DNA of 48,884 nucleotides from Planosporangium mesophilum (GCF_016863255.1 NZ_BOON01000037.1:1-48884), one strand, 5' to 3'. Counted from the first letter of the stretch, positions 1 through 8,102 are shown. Numbers and translations: made by a program. Notes: generated by a model from the sequence alone, not told the origin.

Positions 1-150
1 GGCCCGCAAGCGCGCGGCCGCCGAGAAGCGCACGGCACCGGCCCAGAAGCGGGCAGCCGCCGAGAAGCGCACGGCACCGGCCCAGAAGCGCACCGCCGCG
101 CAGAAGCGGGCGCCGGCCGAGAAGCGCGCGGCACCGGCCCAGAAGCGCGC
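1..150. repeat. Imperfect tandem repeat coding for the basic arm
   Basis: The motif GAGAAGCGC..GCACCGGCCCAGAAGCG recurs about four times with small changes and codes for AEKR/APAQKR units. It begins before the window. Confidence 0.7.
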
Positions 151-715
151 GCCGGCCGCGGGCGCCGCGGCACCGCCGCCCCCGGCAACCACCCGGGAGC
201 GCCAGGCCGCCATGCGGGAACGCGCCGCCGCGCGGGAACGCGCTGCCGCGCCGACTCAGCCGGCACCGGAGCCGGAGACGCAGGAGATCCCCCAGCAGCG
301 GGCGGTGACCCGGCGTACCCGCTCCGCCGCGCCGATGGAGCCGCCACCGCCGCCCATGCCGGTACGGGAACCGATGGCCGCCGAGCGGGAGCCGACGGCT
401 CCCGGTCGGGAACCGACGGCCGCCCCCGAGCGGAAGCCGACCCGGGCGGCGAACGAAGAGCGTGAGCCCGCCCGCGAGGCCGACGGGGGCCACGGGATCA
501 GGCTGCCGCTCATCCACGCCAACCTTCCGCTGCCCTCGCCTACCGGGGTGCCCGGTCGCCTGCTGTGGTTGGGCGGAATCGCCGGCGCGGCGATCCTGGG
601 GGCGATCGAGTGGCCGGTGGCCGCCGTCCTCGCCGCCGGTACCTGGGTGGTGGAGCGGTTCGCCAGAGCCGCCATCCGCGACGAGCTCGACCACCGCCCG
701 GAGGGCCGGGCCTGA
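1..715 (+). CDS. Lys/Ala/Pro-rich repeat protein with C-terminal membrane anchor (5' partial)
   Basis: The reading frame is open from base 2, so the start lies outside the window. The first 55 or so visible residues are a degenerate repeat built on units like AEKRTAPAQKRAA, strongly basic and disordered. A Pro/Glu/Arg-rich linker with REPTA-type repeats follows. The last 70 residues hold one or two hydrophobic segments (around LLWLGGIAGAAILGAIEW and VAAVLAAGTWVVERFA) and a charged tail. It looks like a membrane-anchored protein with a long basic, intrinsically disordered arm facing DNA or the wall. No family is recognised. The DNA under the basic repeat is itself a tandem repeat, so copy number may vary. 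The antisense frame at 256-675 is a shadow. Confidence 0.7.
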   Translation, partial: ARKRAAAEKRTAPAQKRAAAEKRTAPAQKRTAAQKRAPAEKRAAPAQKRAPAAGAAAPPPPATTRERQAAMRERAAARERAAAPTQPAPEPETQEIPQQRAVTRRTRSAAPMEPPPPPMPVREPMAAEREPTAPGREPTAAPERKPTRAANEEREPAREADGGHGIRLPLIHANLPLPSPTGVPGRLLWLGGIAGAAILGAIEWPVAAVLAAGTWVVERFARAAIRDELDHRPEGRA

Positions 716-732
716 GGTGGCCCGGCCGCGTC

Positions 733-1257
733 TCAACGGCCGAAGGGTCGGGTGACCATCAGAATCGTGATCAGCGCGATCAGTACCAGGACCAGAGCGC
801 CGGAGCCCGCGACCCGACCGGCGATGTTGTCCAGGCGCTCCTTGGCGGCCAGGTCGGTGGCGGAGGCGGCGAGGGTCGGCGGCGGCGCCTCCGCGTCGCC
901 CTCGGCGGCGGCCGGCGGCCGCTCCAGTACGCCCTGATCGATCATGCCGGCCGCGCGTCGGATCGCCGGCGCGGTGTACCCGGTGGCGACGCCCATCGCG
1001 ATCACGTACAGGGTGAGAGAAATGATCACCCACGGCGTCCGGAACGAGTACCTGTTGGAGAACGACAGCGCGCCGATGCCCAGGGCCGCGACGAGCAGGG
1101 AGCCCGCCGCGAAGCGGGCCAGGAGGCTGGCCGCGTGCCGGGTGTCTGAGGCGTCATGACGGCGGATGGCCCGGTTGCCGAGGAACGGCGCCAGTGCGAG
1201 CGGCCCGATGAGCAGGACCGCCGTGAGCACGTGCAGCGTCACCAGAAACGTGTACAC
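733..1257 (-). CDS. DUF2269-like integral membrane protein
   Basis: A 174-residue protein with a GTG start. The N-terminus MYTFLVTLHVLTAVLLIGPLALAPFLGNRAIRR fits the start of small four-helix membrane proteins of the DUF2269 type. Hydrophobic segments lie at about residues 3-25, 45-66, 75-95 and 150-170. An Ala/Pro/Glu-rich loop lies between helices 3 and 4. Function is unknown. It converges with the upstream partial gene, with only 17 bases between the stops, and diverges from the cyclase-family gene. Family assignment rests on overall pattern only. Confidence 0.7.
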   Translation of the reverse strand: MYTFLVTLHVLTAVLLIGPLALAPFLGNRAIRRHDASDTRHAASLLARFAAGSLLVAALGIGALSFSNRYSFRTPWVIISLTLYVIAMGVATGYTAPAIRRAAGMIDQGVLERPPAAAEGDAEAPPPTLAASATDLAAKERLDNIAGRVAGSGALVLVLIALITILMVTRPFGR

Positions 1258-1316
1258 CCGTCAACTCTAGGCCGGGACGGTACGGTCGGCTCACTACCAG
1301 GAATTACTCTCGCATA

Positions 1317-1973
1317 ATGATCATCGACCTGTCCCACGAGATCGTTGCCGGCATGACGACCTATCCGGGCACAGCGCCGCCGCGGGTCGAGGTGGTGACG
1401 CCGCGCGCCGAGTCGGCGGCCCGGCTGGGCACCGGGGTGTCGTTCGAGATCGGATCCGTGACGCTGGTCGGCAACACGGGCACCTACCTCGACTCGCCGT
1501 ACCACTACCACGCCGACCGGGCCGACATCGCCCGGCTGCCCCTCGAACGGCTGGTGAACGTGGCGGCGGTGGTGGTCCACGCGTTCGGGGTCACCGCGGT
1601 CACCGCCGCCCACCTGGGCGATCCCGGCGCACTGTGGGGCAAGGCCGTCCTCGTGTACACCGGTTGGGCGCGGTACTGGCGGACTCCCCGCTACCTCGAC
1701 CTGGACTGTCCGCACCTGACCGCCGACGCGGTGGAGGCGCTCGTCGCCGCCAACGTCGCGCTCGTCGGCATCGACTCCCTCAACATCGACGACCCGACCG
1801 ACCCGGACCGGCCGGCGCACCACGGGTTGCTCGGCGCCGACATCCCGATCATCGAACACCTGACGAACCTGGACCGGGTACCGGTGACCGGCGCCCGGCT
1901 GACGGCGCTGCCGGCACCCGTACGCGGGATGGCCTCCTTCCCGGTCCGGGCGGTCGCCACCTACCAGGCCTGA
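1317..1973 (+). CDS. Cyclase-family (kynurenine formamidase-like) metal-dependent hydrolase
   Basis: A 218-residue protein opening with MIIDLSHEIVAGMTTYPG, the standard start of the cyclase family (PF04199), which includes kynurenine formamidases and other amide or lactone hydrolases. The metal-site motif is normally HxGTHxDxPxH. Here it reads NTGTYLDSPYHYH at residues 53-65: the first His is Asn and the second is Tyr, while Asp59 and the later His residues remain. This GTYLDSP form marks a distinct subgroup, so the substrate should not be assumed to be formylkynurenine. No tryptophan-catabolism genes lie nearby. A weak AGGA lies 14 nt before the ATG. Confidence 0.85.
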   Translation: MIIDLSHEIVAGMTTYPGTAPPRVEVVTPRAESAARLGTGVSFEIGSVTLVGNTGTYLDSPYHYHADRADIARLPLERLVNVAAVVVHAFGVTAVTAAHLGDPGALWGKAVLVYTGWARYWRTPRYLDLDCPHLTADAVEALVAANVALVGIDSLNIDDPTDPDRPAHHGLLGADIPIIEHLTNLDRVPVTGARLTALPAPVRGMASFPVRAVATYQA

Positions 1974-2090
1974 CCCGACGGCTGCTGTACCACCAGCCAG
2001 CCAGTGTGATGTCGGCGCCGCCGCGCTCCACCACGACCAGATCATATTAAGTCAAAACTTAGGTGTTAATGCTGCTCCTGCCCGCGGCAC

Positions 2091-2103
2091 TACACTCCGT
2101 CCA
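2091..2103 (+). promoter_or_regulatory. -10 box for a leaderless transcript
   Basis: TACACT at 2091-2096 is followed by 7 nt and then the ATG at 2104. There is no ribosome-binding sequence. This spacing places the transcription start at the A of the ATG. No clear -35 is seen. A small AT-rich inverted repeat (TAAGT-CAAA-ACTTA, 2048-2061) lies upstream. Confidence 0.4.
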
Positions 2104-2637
2104 ATGCGCACGATCACGACCAGCAGCCCGGACGGCGTCGCATGGAAGGTGCGCGTCGTGTGGCAGCCCCGGTGGCGGGCGCTGGCCCGACGGTTCGGAG
2201 GCTGGCGTAGGAGGCGACGCGGCGACAGTTCCGGCGTTCCCAACCTCGACCTCCCGACCGGCGGGGGTGGCGGCGGCGGAGGCGGCGACGGCTTCCTGGG
2301 TAACCTCGCGGACGACATCCTGGTCGGGCTCGCCGTCATCGTCGCCATGGTCGTGGTCGGGGCGTTGTTCTGGTGGCTCCTGCTACCCCTGCTGCTACTG
2401 GTGCTCGACGTGGTCGTGGTGCTCCTGCTGCTCGCCGTCGCCATCCCGGCCCGGGTACTGTTCCGCCGCCCGTGGACGGTCGAGGCTGCGACTCCGGCCT
2501 CCGACGGCGGCGAGAACTACTTCGTCACCGAGGTCGTCGGCTGGCGGGAGGCGCTGCGCACGAGGGACGAGATCGCCGAGAAGCTCCGGATGGGCTACCC
2601 GGCGCCGCTGACCGGCACCCTGGCCCACCGGGCGTAA
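2104..2637 (+). CDS. Small membrane protein with poly-Gly linker, unknown function
   Basis: A 177-residue protein. An N-terminal basic region (WRALARRFGGWRRRRRGD) leads to a run of nine glycines at about residue 53. A long hydrophobic stretch follows (about 68-115, very rich in Val and Leu, probably two membrane helices), then a hydrophilic tail ending in EVVGWREALRTRDEIAEKLRMGYPAP. The layout suggests a hairpin membrane protein with both ends in the cytoplasm. No family is recognised. The start is supported by a -10 box 7 nt upstream and the lack of a ribosome-binding site, consistent with leaderless translation. Confidence 0.65.
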   Translation: MRTITTSSPDGVAWKVRVVWQPRWRALARRFGGWRRRRRGDSSGVPNLDLPTGGGGGGGGGDGFLGNLADDILVGLAVIVAMVVVGALFWWLLLPLLLLVLDVVVVLLLLAVAIPARVLFRRPWTVEAATPASDGGENYFVTEVVGWREALRTRDEIAEKLRMGYPAPLTGTLAHRA

Positions 2638-2762
2638 CGGCACAGCCGATCTGCCCGCGCGGTACCCGCGCCCGCCCCTACGTGGATGCCGCCGCCGTTT
2701 ACGCGCCGTGTCGCCGCTGATAGACAGGCATCAATCTCCGGTATCCGAGAGGTGGTGCCACA

Positions 2763-4202
2763 ATGCGCCTACCCGTACGCACGATCGCCACCGCTGTGCC
2801 GGCCGCCGTCGCGGTCGTACTCCTGACCGCCACCGCCGCACAGGCCAATGTCCCGCTGACTCAGGTCAGCGCCGACCCGTACACCGACGCGCAGGCCCAG
2901 CACCGCACCGAGGTCGAGCCCGACACGTTCAGCTTCGGCAACACCATCGTGTCGGCCTTCCAGGTCGGCCGGGTGTCCGGCGGCGGCGCGTCCAACATCG
3001 GCTTCGCCACGTCCACCGACGGCGGCGCGGCCTGGACCCGGGGCTTCCTGCCCGGGATCACCACCAACGCCGGCGGCCCGTACGCTCAGGCCAGCGATGC
3101 CGCGGTGGCCTACGACGCCCGCCACAACGTATGGCTGATCTCGTCGCTCGCCATCCGCAGCTCCTCCGTGGACGTACTGACCAGCCGCTCCACCGACGGC
3201 GGGCGCACGTGGGGCAACCCTGTGACGACCGCGACCGGATCGCTCGACAAGAACTGGATCGTCTGCGACAACACGCCGACCAGCCCGTTCTACGGCAACT
3301 GCTACACCGAGTACGACATCAGCGGCAGCGGCGACGCGCTGCGGATGAAGACGTCCTCGGACGGCGGCGCCACCTGGGGCCCGGCCCGGGCCACCGGGGA
3401 CAGCGCGACCGGACTCGGCGGCCAGCCCGTCGTCCGTCCGAACGGTACGGTCATCGTGCCGTACCTGTCGCTGGGCGACCAGATCCGCTCGTTCCGCTCG
3501 GTCGACGGCGGCGCGAGCTGGCGCGCCACGGTCCTGGTGGCGAGCATCAGCCACCACGACGTGGCCGGCGGCCTGCGCGAGGAGGCGCTACCCAGCGCCG
3601 AGATCGACGGCGCCGGCACGGTGTACGTGGCCTGGGCCGACTGCCGCTTCCGGTCGGGCTGCCCCAGCAACGACATCGTGGTGGCCCAGTCCACGAGCGA
3701 GACGACGTGGGCGGCGCCGACGCGGGTACCGGTCGACGCCACCACCAGTACCGTCGATCATTTCGCCCCGGGGATCGGGGTTGACCCGTCGTCGTCCGGG
3801 GCGTCGGCGCGCATCGGGTTGACGTACTACTTCTACCCGAGCACCAACTGCAGCGCGTCGACCTGCCAGCTGTCCGTCGGCTTCATCTCGTCCACCAACG
3901 GCGGCACGAGTTGGAGCGCCGCCACCCAGGTCGCCGGACCGATGAGCCTGTCCTGGATACCGAACACCTCGCAGGGCCGCATGTTCGGCGACTACATCTC
4001 CACCTCGGTACGGGCCGGTGGGAGGGCGTACCCGGTCATCCCGGTCGCCAACGCGCCCAGCGGATCGACGTTCGAGCTCGCCATGTACGCGCCGACCGGC
4101 GGGCTCGCCGTCACCGGCGGTACGGCCCGGTCGGCCACCGCAAGGGAGACCACAACGCCGCTCACGGCCGAGTCCCGCCCGGTCGCGCCGACCAGAAACT
4201 GA
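2763..4202 (+). CDS. Secreted Asp-box (BNR) repeat protein, sialidase-like
   Basis: A 479-residue exported protein. The Sec signal peptide is about residues 1-28 (VAVVLLTATAAQA). Asp boxes of the form SxDGGxxW occur at about 84-91, 143-150, 198-205, 246-253 and 377-384, with a degenerate one at 310-316; these mark the blade turns of a six-bladed sialidase-type beta-propeller. A clear FRIP/YRIP arginine motif of true sialidases is not seen, so glycosidase activity is uncertain and the call is structural. A ribosome-binding sequence GAGAGGTGG lies about 8 nt before the ATG. It converges with lanL, 18 nt away, and shows no obvious functional link to it. Confidence 0.8.
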   Translation: MRLPVRTIATAVPAAVAVVLLTATAAQANVPLTQVSADPYTDAQAQHRTEVEPDTFSFGNTIVSAFQVGRVSGGGASNIGFATSTDGGAAWTRGFLPGITTNAGGPYAQASDAAVAYDARHNVWLISSLAIRSSSVDVLTSRSTDGGRTWGNPVTTATGSLDKNWIVCDNTPTSPFYGNCYTEYDISGSGDALRMKTSSDGGATWGPARATGDSATGLGGQPVVRPNGTVIVPYLSLGDQIRSFRSVDGGASWRATVLVASISHHDVAGGLREEALPSAEIDGAGTVYVAWADCRFRSGCPSNDIVVAQSTSETTWAAPTRVPVDATTSTVDHFAPGIGVDPSSSGASARIGLTYYFYPSTNCSASTCQLSVGFISSTNGGTSWSAATQVAGPMSLSWIPNTSQGRMFGDYISTSVRAGGRAYPVIPVANAPSGSTFELAMYAPTGGLAVTGGTARSATARETTTPLTAESRPVAPTRN

Positions 4203-4220
4203 GCTGAGCAACGCACGACG

Positions 4221-6845
4221 TTACCGGCTGGGTCGAGGGGCCCAGTCGGGTAGCGGGACGCCGGCGGTACCGCCGCGACGGGACAGCCGCCGGAAGAAGC
4301 CGAGCGCTCCGGCGACTCCGAACGCCCAGGAGGCGCTGTTGTCGTCCGGAGCGTCGGCGAAGAGCAGCGGGTGCCGGGTCGTACCGCCGCTGCGCGCCAG
4401 CATCTGCGCGCCTGCCTCCGCCGCGGCGTCCCAGTAGCGTTGGTCGCCGTCGTGCAGGGCGAGGTCGATCAGCATGTTCCCGACGCCAGCGGCGCCGCAA
4501 CACACGGCCGGCACACTCACCCGGGGCAGGAAGGCCGTACAGACGTCAGCGAGCTCGCGGGCGAGGCCGGTCAGCCCCGGGTCGTCGAGGACGTCACCCG
4601 CGTACAGCAGGGTCTGGGTGATGCCGGTGAGACCTTGGCACCACGACACCGCCAGCGGGGCCGCGAACCGGGTCCGGGCCCGCTCCGCCAGCGACCGGGC
4701 GCGCCGGGCGAGCAGGTTGGCGCGCTCGGCGCCGCTGGCCAGCAGGTCCCGGTCACCGCTATGGGCACCGACGCAGAGCAGCAGTTCGGTGGTGCCGGCC
4801 AGTCCGTGCGCCCGTCCGGCCGACGGTTCGACGGCCGCCGGCTCCGGCAGCGCGTCGCTCTCGGTCCGCGAGACCGGTGGCGGATGGCCCAGTACGGACT
4901 CGGCGCAGCGCCGGGCCACGGCGAGGTGCGCGGGGTCTCCGGTGGCGCGGTGCAGCAGTACATGGCCGAGCCCGACCCCCGCGGCCCCGGAGATGACGTC
5001 GTCGCTCTCGGGCTTCCAGTCGGCACCCGGGAGGTGGGGGCCGGGGTGGTCCGGGCCGGCGTCGAAGCCGTGTTCCCGGGCCCGCCGCAGGAACACGTCG
5101 ACGCCCGTGCGGCCGACCATCAGGCCGGGCGGCAGGTCGACCTCGGTCATCGCTCGCACCGTGAACGGCAGCAGGTCGCGTAGGCAGTCGGCGACGCCGG
5201 GCCGGTCCAGGTGTTCCAGCAGTTCCAGCCCGACACCGGCGGTTCCGCTGTAGACGCTGGCATCGTGCGCGACCGACCTGCTCGGCGGTGCCGCCAGTAC
5301 CCGCTTGGCCTGTTCGAGCAGGTCCGCCAGCAGATTGTCGGCGATCTCCGCGGCGACCTCGACGGTGAGGCGCGGCGGTGCGGGCAGCGTGTACCTGGTC
5401 GCGGGCGACGTGGACGGGTCGTGCTCGGCCAGCCGACGCGCCGCGTCCCGGGCGAGATCGTCGTCACCGCTGAGCAGGTCGGCGATCGCGCCGATCGCGC
5501 CGGCCGGCTGTTCGCCGTGGCGGCGGCGTATCGTCTGCAGCGCCCGCCGCCGGGGCAGGTCCGGATCCTCGCCCAGCGCCACCGGATGCAGGCCGTGCGC
5601 GGCGAACAGCAGGGTCATGCCCAGCGCGTGCAGGTCGTCGGTGTCGCGGGGCGGCTCGTCACGGCGCTGGCGCGCCGGTGCGTACCCGGGAGTGCCCCCG
5701 GGCACGTGCAGCCCCTCGTAGCGGGCCAGACCGAAGTCGATCAACGTGGCCCGGTCGCCGTCGATGACTACGTTCCGCGTGGTGAGGTCGCGGACGACGA
5801 CGCCACGCGCATGCAGGTCCAGCACGATGCGGGCGAGCTGGCGGCCGAGCCGGTCGAGGTCGTGCGTCCCGCTCGGCGCGTCGGAAGCACCGCCCGGCAC
5901 GTACGGGCCGTCGCGGATGACGTCCTCCTCCAGGGTGTACGGGCCGGCGTCGGTGGTCACGAGGAACTCGTCGGAACCGTGCCGGAAATGGTCGACGAAC
6001 CGCGGCACGCCCGGCACGCCGTCCAGCGCCTGGAGGACCCGGCGCTCGTTGCGCAGCCGCAGCCGTACATCGCCGGCTTCGCCGTGTTCGTCGACGAGCG
6101 CGCGGGCCTGCTTGACCACCACGGTCGCGCCGTTCCGCTCGTCGACGGCGCGGTAGACGTTGCCCCGGCCCGACTCGAAGACCCCGGCGACCAGCCGGTA
6201 GTGGCCGCCGAGCACCACCGGTGGGCTCTCACTCCCGGCCGTGCTCTCAGCCTCCAGGAGGTCGCCCGACTCGCCGGTGAAGGGATCGACGGTCCAGGCC
6301 GGCTGCCGGTACCGCATGGTCGCGAGCGCGCCGAACTCCTCGCCGTTCGGGCCATGGATCAGTGTCACCAGCACGCCTCGGGCGTCGGCGTTCCACGAGC
6401 TGGTGAAGGGCCCGTACCGGTAGTACACCGGGGCGGAGGGGTCCACGGACCGGTCGCTGAGGATCCGGGGCCCCTGCTGACCGCGTAGGAGGTCGGCCAG
6501 CCGCAGTCCCAGGTCGCGCACCCGATCCTGGTCGGGGTAGATGGTGAAGGCCTTGCCCACGGCCTCCGGTGAGCTGTAACCGTTGTTGAGCCGGCTCAGC
6601 ACCCGCTGGGAGCGGGCCAGCTTGAACGCGCACCCCTCCGCCAGCAGCACGGGTACCAGTCGCTCGACAAGCTCGGGGTAGGTCGCCGCCCGCGAGGAGA
6701 CGTGCAGCTTCCAACCCTGCGTCGGCAGCGTCGTCTCCTCGGGGGTGAGGGTCAGCCAGGTCTGGCCGCCGCGCAGCCGGTACCGAAGCCCGACATGCTG
6801 GCGGACGGTGCGTTCGACACGGTCCTCGAAATCGATGTTGTCCAT
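4221..6845 (-). CDS. lanL: Class IV-type lanthipeptide synthetase LanL (lyase-kinase-cyclase)
   Basis: An 874-residue three-domain enzyme that would phosphorylate Ser/Thr in the precursor, eliminate phosphate to give Dha/Dhb, and add Cys thiols to form (methyl)lanthionine rings. The N-terminal lyase region (about 1-190) holds WKLHVSS and YYRYGPF, typical of LanKC/LanL. The kinase (about 215-480) has VVVKQ with Lys245, RDL with Asp353 and DFG at 370-372. The cyclase (about 530-860) keeps AHGLAG (His680), WCQG (Cys736) and CCG (Cys782-Cys783). These zinc ligands are missing from class III LanKC, hence the class IV call. The usual Cys-His pair is Cys-Cys here. The ATG at 6845 is preferred because an in-frame start at 6935 would overlap the precursor gene. 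Confidence 0.9.
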   Translation of the reverse strand: MDNIDFEDRVERTVRQHVGLRYRLRGGQTWLTLTPEETTLPTQGWKLHVSSRAATYPELVERLVPVLLAEGCAFKLARSQRVLSRLNNGYSSPEAVGKAFTIYPDQDRVRDLGLRLADLLRGQQGPRILSDRSVDPSAPVYYRYGPFTSSWNADARGVLVTLIHGPNGEEFGALATMRYRQPAWTVDPFTGESGDLLEAESTAGSESPPVVLGGHYRLVAGVFESGRGNVYRAVDERNGATVVVKQARALVDEHGEAGDVRLRLRNERRVLQALDGVPGVPRFVDHFRHGSDEFLVTTDAGPYTLEEDVIRDGPYVPGGASDAPSGTHDLDRLGRQLARIVLDLHARGVVVRDLTTRNVVIDGDRATLIDFGLARYEGLHVPGGTPGYAPARQRRDEPPRDTDDLHALGMTLLFAAHGLHPVALGEDPDLPRRRALQTIRRRHGEQPAGAIGAIADLLSGDDDLARDAARRLAEHDPSTSPATRYTLPAPPRLTVEVAAEIADNLLADLLEQAKRVLAAPPSRSVAHDASVYSGTAGVGLELLEHLDRPGVADCLRDLLPFTVRAMTEVDLPPGLMVGRTGVDVFLRRAREHGFDAGPDHPGPHLPGADWKPESDDVISGAAGVGLGHVLLHRATGDPAHLAVARRCAESVLGHPPPVSRTESDALPEPAAVEPSAGRAHGLAGTTELLLCVGAHSGDRDLLASGAERANLLARRARSLAERARTRFAAPLAVSWCQGLTGITQTLLYAGDVLDDPGLTGLARELADVCTAFLPRVSVPAVCCGAAGVGNMLIDLALHDGDQRYWDAAAEAGAQMLARSGGTTRHPLLFADAPDDNSASWAFGVAGALGFFRRLSRRGGTAGVPLPDWAPRPSR

Positions 6846-6874
6846 GCCGAACGCCCCCGTGAGTCCGCTAGTTA

Positions 6875-7036
6875 CTACACGTACGAGTTGGTGACGTGCT
6901 CGATCTGCGTGCCGTGGACGCAGCACCCGGTGCACCGGGTGCGCCCCTCCTCGGTGTAGCCGTCACGGAACTCGAGGGTGGGCTCCACGACGTCGGTGCC
7001 CGCTTCGCGGGGCTCCAGCTCCAGCAGTGCGGTCAC
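6875..7036 (-). CDS. lanA: Lanthipeptide precursor (53 aa)
   Basis: A 53-codon gene with a GTG start and the ribosome-binding sequence AAAGGA about 6 nt upstream. It ends 29 nt before lanL on the same strand. The leader starts MTALLELEPREAG; LLELE resembles the LxxLQ-type recognition helix of class III/IV leaders. The Cys-rich end is CTGCCVHGTQIEHVTNSYV, with Cys35, Cys38 and Cys39 and Thr/Ser at 33, 36, 43, 49 and 51. Most dehydratable residues lie after the cysteines, so some rings may run from an N-terminal Cys to a C-terminal Dha/Dhb. The leader cleavage site cannot be read from sequence. No protease or exporter gene is adjacent. Confidence 0.9.
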   Translation of the reverse strand: MTALLELEPREAGTDVVEPTLEFRDGYTEEGRTRCTGCCVHGTQIEHVTNSYV

Positions 7037-7172
7037 AGTTGATCCTTTCCGGCCGGTAGGCCTGGTTCGGAAACGTGGCTTCCGATGCTAGCAACTGATC
7101 GATAATCATCGCTGTCCCGGATTCGGGCAGCAGAACATGAACAGCCGCCCAGGCTTGTCATGACGCCGGAAC

Positions 7173-7232
7173 GACTGGAACCGTGACGGCTGGAACGGTG
7201 ACGACTGGAACCGTGACGACTGGAACGGTGAC
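7173..7232. repeat. 15-bp tandem repeat, four units
   Basis: Four head-to-tail 15-bp units of the form GACTGGAACSGTGAC (one has GGC for GAC). The variable base alternates C, G, C, G, so neighbouring units contain ACCGT and ACGGT, which can pair as small hairpins. It lies between the end of the TetR gene (7264) and the start of lanA (7036), in the leader or promoter region of the lanthipeptide operon. Confidence 0.9.
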
Positions 7233-7263
7233 GGCGATGTCCGCGACGGTGCCCGGCGCGGCC

Positions 7264-7986
7264 TCACTGCCCCAGCAGACCCGAGAGCACCCGCCGGAGG
7301 AGCCGGTCCTCGGCGGCGCTGCGCTTCTGGGCTTCGTCCTGACCGGCCGACGCCGCGCCGGCGGCCGCCATCGCGGTGACGGCCACCGCGAGGTGCCGGT
7401 GCTCACCCTTGGCGAGCACGGTAGCGAGGTACCCGGCGCCGGCCGCCCGCCGCTGCGCGTCGGCCTGCGTCGAGTCGGTGCCGGCGGGCTGGTTGCGGAC
7501 GAAGATGGTGATGACCGCGCCCAGCATGACGATCGCCTCCATCTTGGCCTGCGCCGGAGCGTCCAGGTCGGCCAGGAGCGAGAGCGAGTACTCGAGAACG
7601 TCGAGCGTGCGGGGGCCCGGAATGACCTTGTCCGGAGTGAGGTCGGCCAGCCACCGGTGCCGTTCGTGGATGCCGCGGATCTGGTGACCCAGCCGGATCA
7701 GGTCGTCGAGCCACTCTCCGGTCGCCGGCCGCGAGAGGTCGAACTCGGCGCTCGTCGCGTCGGCCATCAGGTCGATCAGGTCGTCACGGCTGGTGACGTA
7801 GCGGTAGAGGGAGGCCGGGGCGGCTCCGATCTCCGCGGCCACGCGGCGCATCGACACCGCCGCCAGGCCCTCCGCATCGGCGACGGCGACGGCCGCCGCG
7901 GCGATCCGGGCCCGGCTGTACTCCGGCGCCGGTCCCCGCGCGGCGCGCTCCGGTCGCTGCCACACGCTGCCAGCGGGGTGTTTCAC
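7264..7986 (-). CDS. TetR/AcrR-family transcriptional regulator
   Basis: A 240-residue protein from a GTG start with a strong GGAGGAG just upstream. The N-terminal helix-turn-helix is at about residues 20-65 (ARIAAAAVAVADAEGLAAVSMRRVAAEIGAAPASLYRYVTSRDDLID). The rest resembles the TetR_C ligand domain found in TetR-class efflux regulators. It is divergent from atpB, 116 bp away, and its 3' end points into the repeat upstream of lanA, so it could co-transcribe with or regulate either neighbour. A longer upstream frame exists but lacks a ribosome-binding site. The ligand is unknown. Confidence 0.85.
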   Translation of the reverse strand: MKHPAGSVWQRPERAARGPAPEYSRARIAAAAVAVADAEGLAAVSMRRVAAEIGAAPASLYRYVTSRDDLIDLMADATSAEFDLSRPATGEWLDDLIRLGHQIRGIHERHRWLADLTPDKVIPGPRTLDVLEYSLSLLADLDAPAQAKMEAIVMLGAVITIFVRNQPAGTDSTQADAQRRAAGAGYLATVLAKGEHRHLAVAVTAMAAAGAASAGQDEAQKRSAAEDRLLRRVLSGLLGQ

Positions 7987-8012
7987 CGACTCCTCCGAAA
8001 CTCTTTGCGAAC

Positions 8013-8024
8013 ACTGTATCCAGT
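8013..8024. promoter_or_regulatory. Possible TetR operator
   Basis: ACTG-TATC-CAGT is an inverted repeat in the 116-bp gap between the divergent TetR and atpB genes. On the minus strand it covers TACAGT, a fair -10 box for the TetR gene, which fits autorepression. Short arms keep this weak. Confidence 0.3.
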
Positions 8025-8102
8025 ACCGTACGCTCGAACCGCGAACAGTGATTGCAGTTATGGCGACCCGCAGTTCTGGAGACCCCGACGAAAGGTGCCT
8101 CC

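Noticed and set aside
1239-2045. Minus-strand 268-codon frame opposite the cyclase gene
   Set aside because: Shadow of a gene with clear family motifs on the plus strand.
5211-6488. Long plus-strand frame opposite lanL
   Set aside because: Antisense shadow typical of GC-rich DNA; the minus strand carries clear catalytic motifs.
4221-6845. Class III LanKC instead of class IV LanL
   Set aside because: The cyclase domain retains all three zinc-binding positions and the catalytic His motif, which class III enzymes lack.
6846-6935. N-terminal extension of lanL to 6935
   Set aside because: It overlaps the precursor gene in another frame and has no family match; the ATG at 6845 starts a normal-length LanL.
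7173-7232. CRISPR array
   Set aside because: Units are 15 bp, directly adjacent and without spacers; the same holds for the repeats at 9984, 19002, 25132 and 48796.
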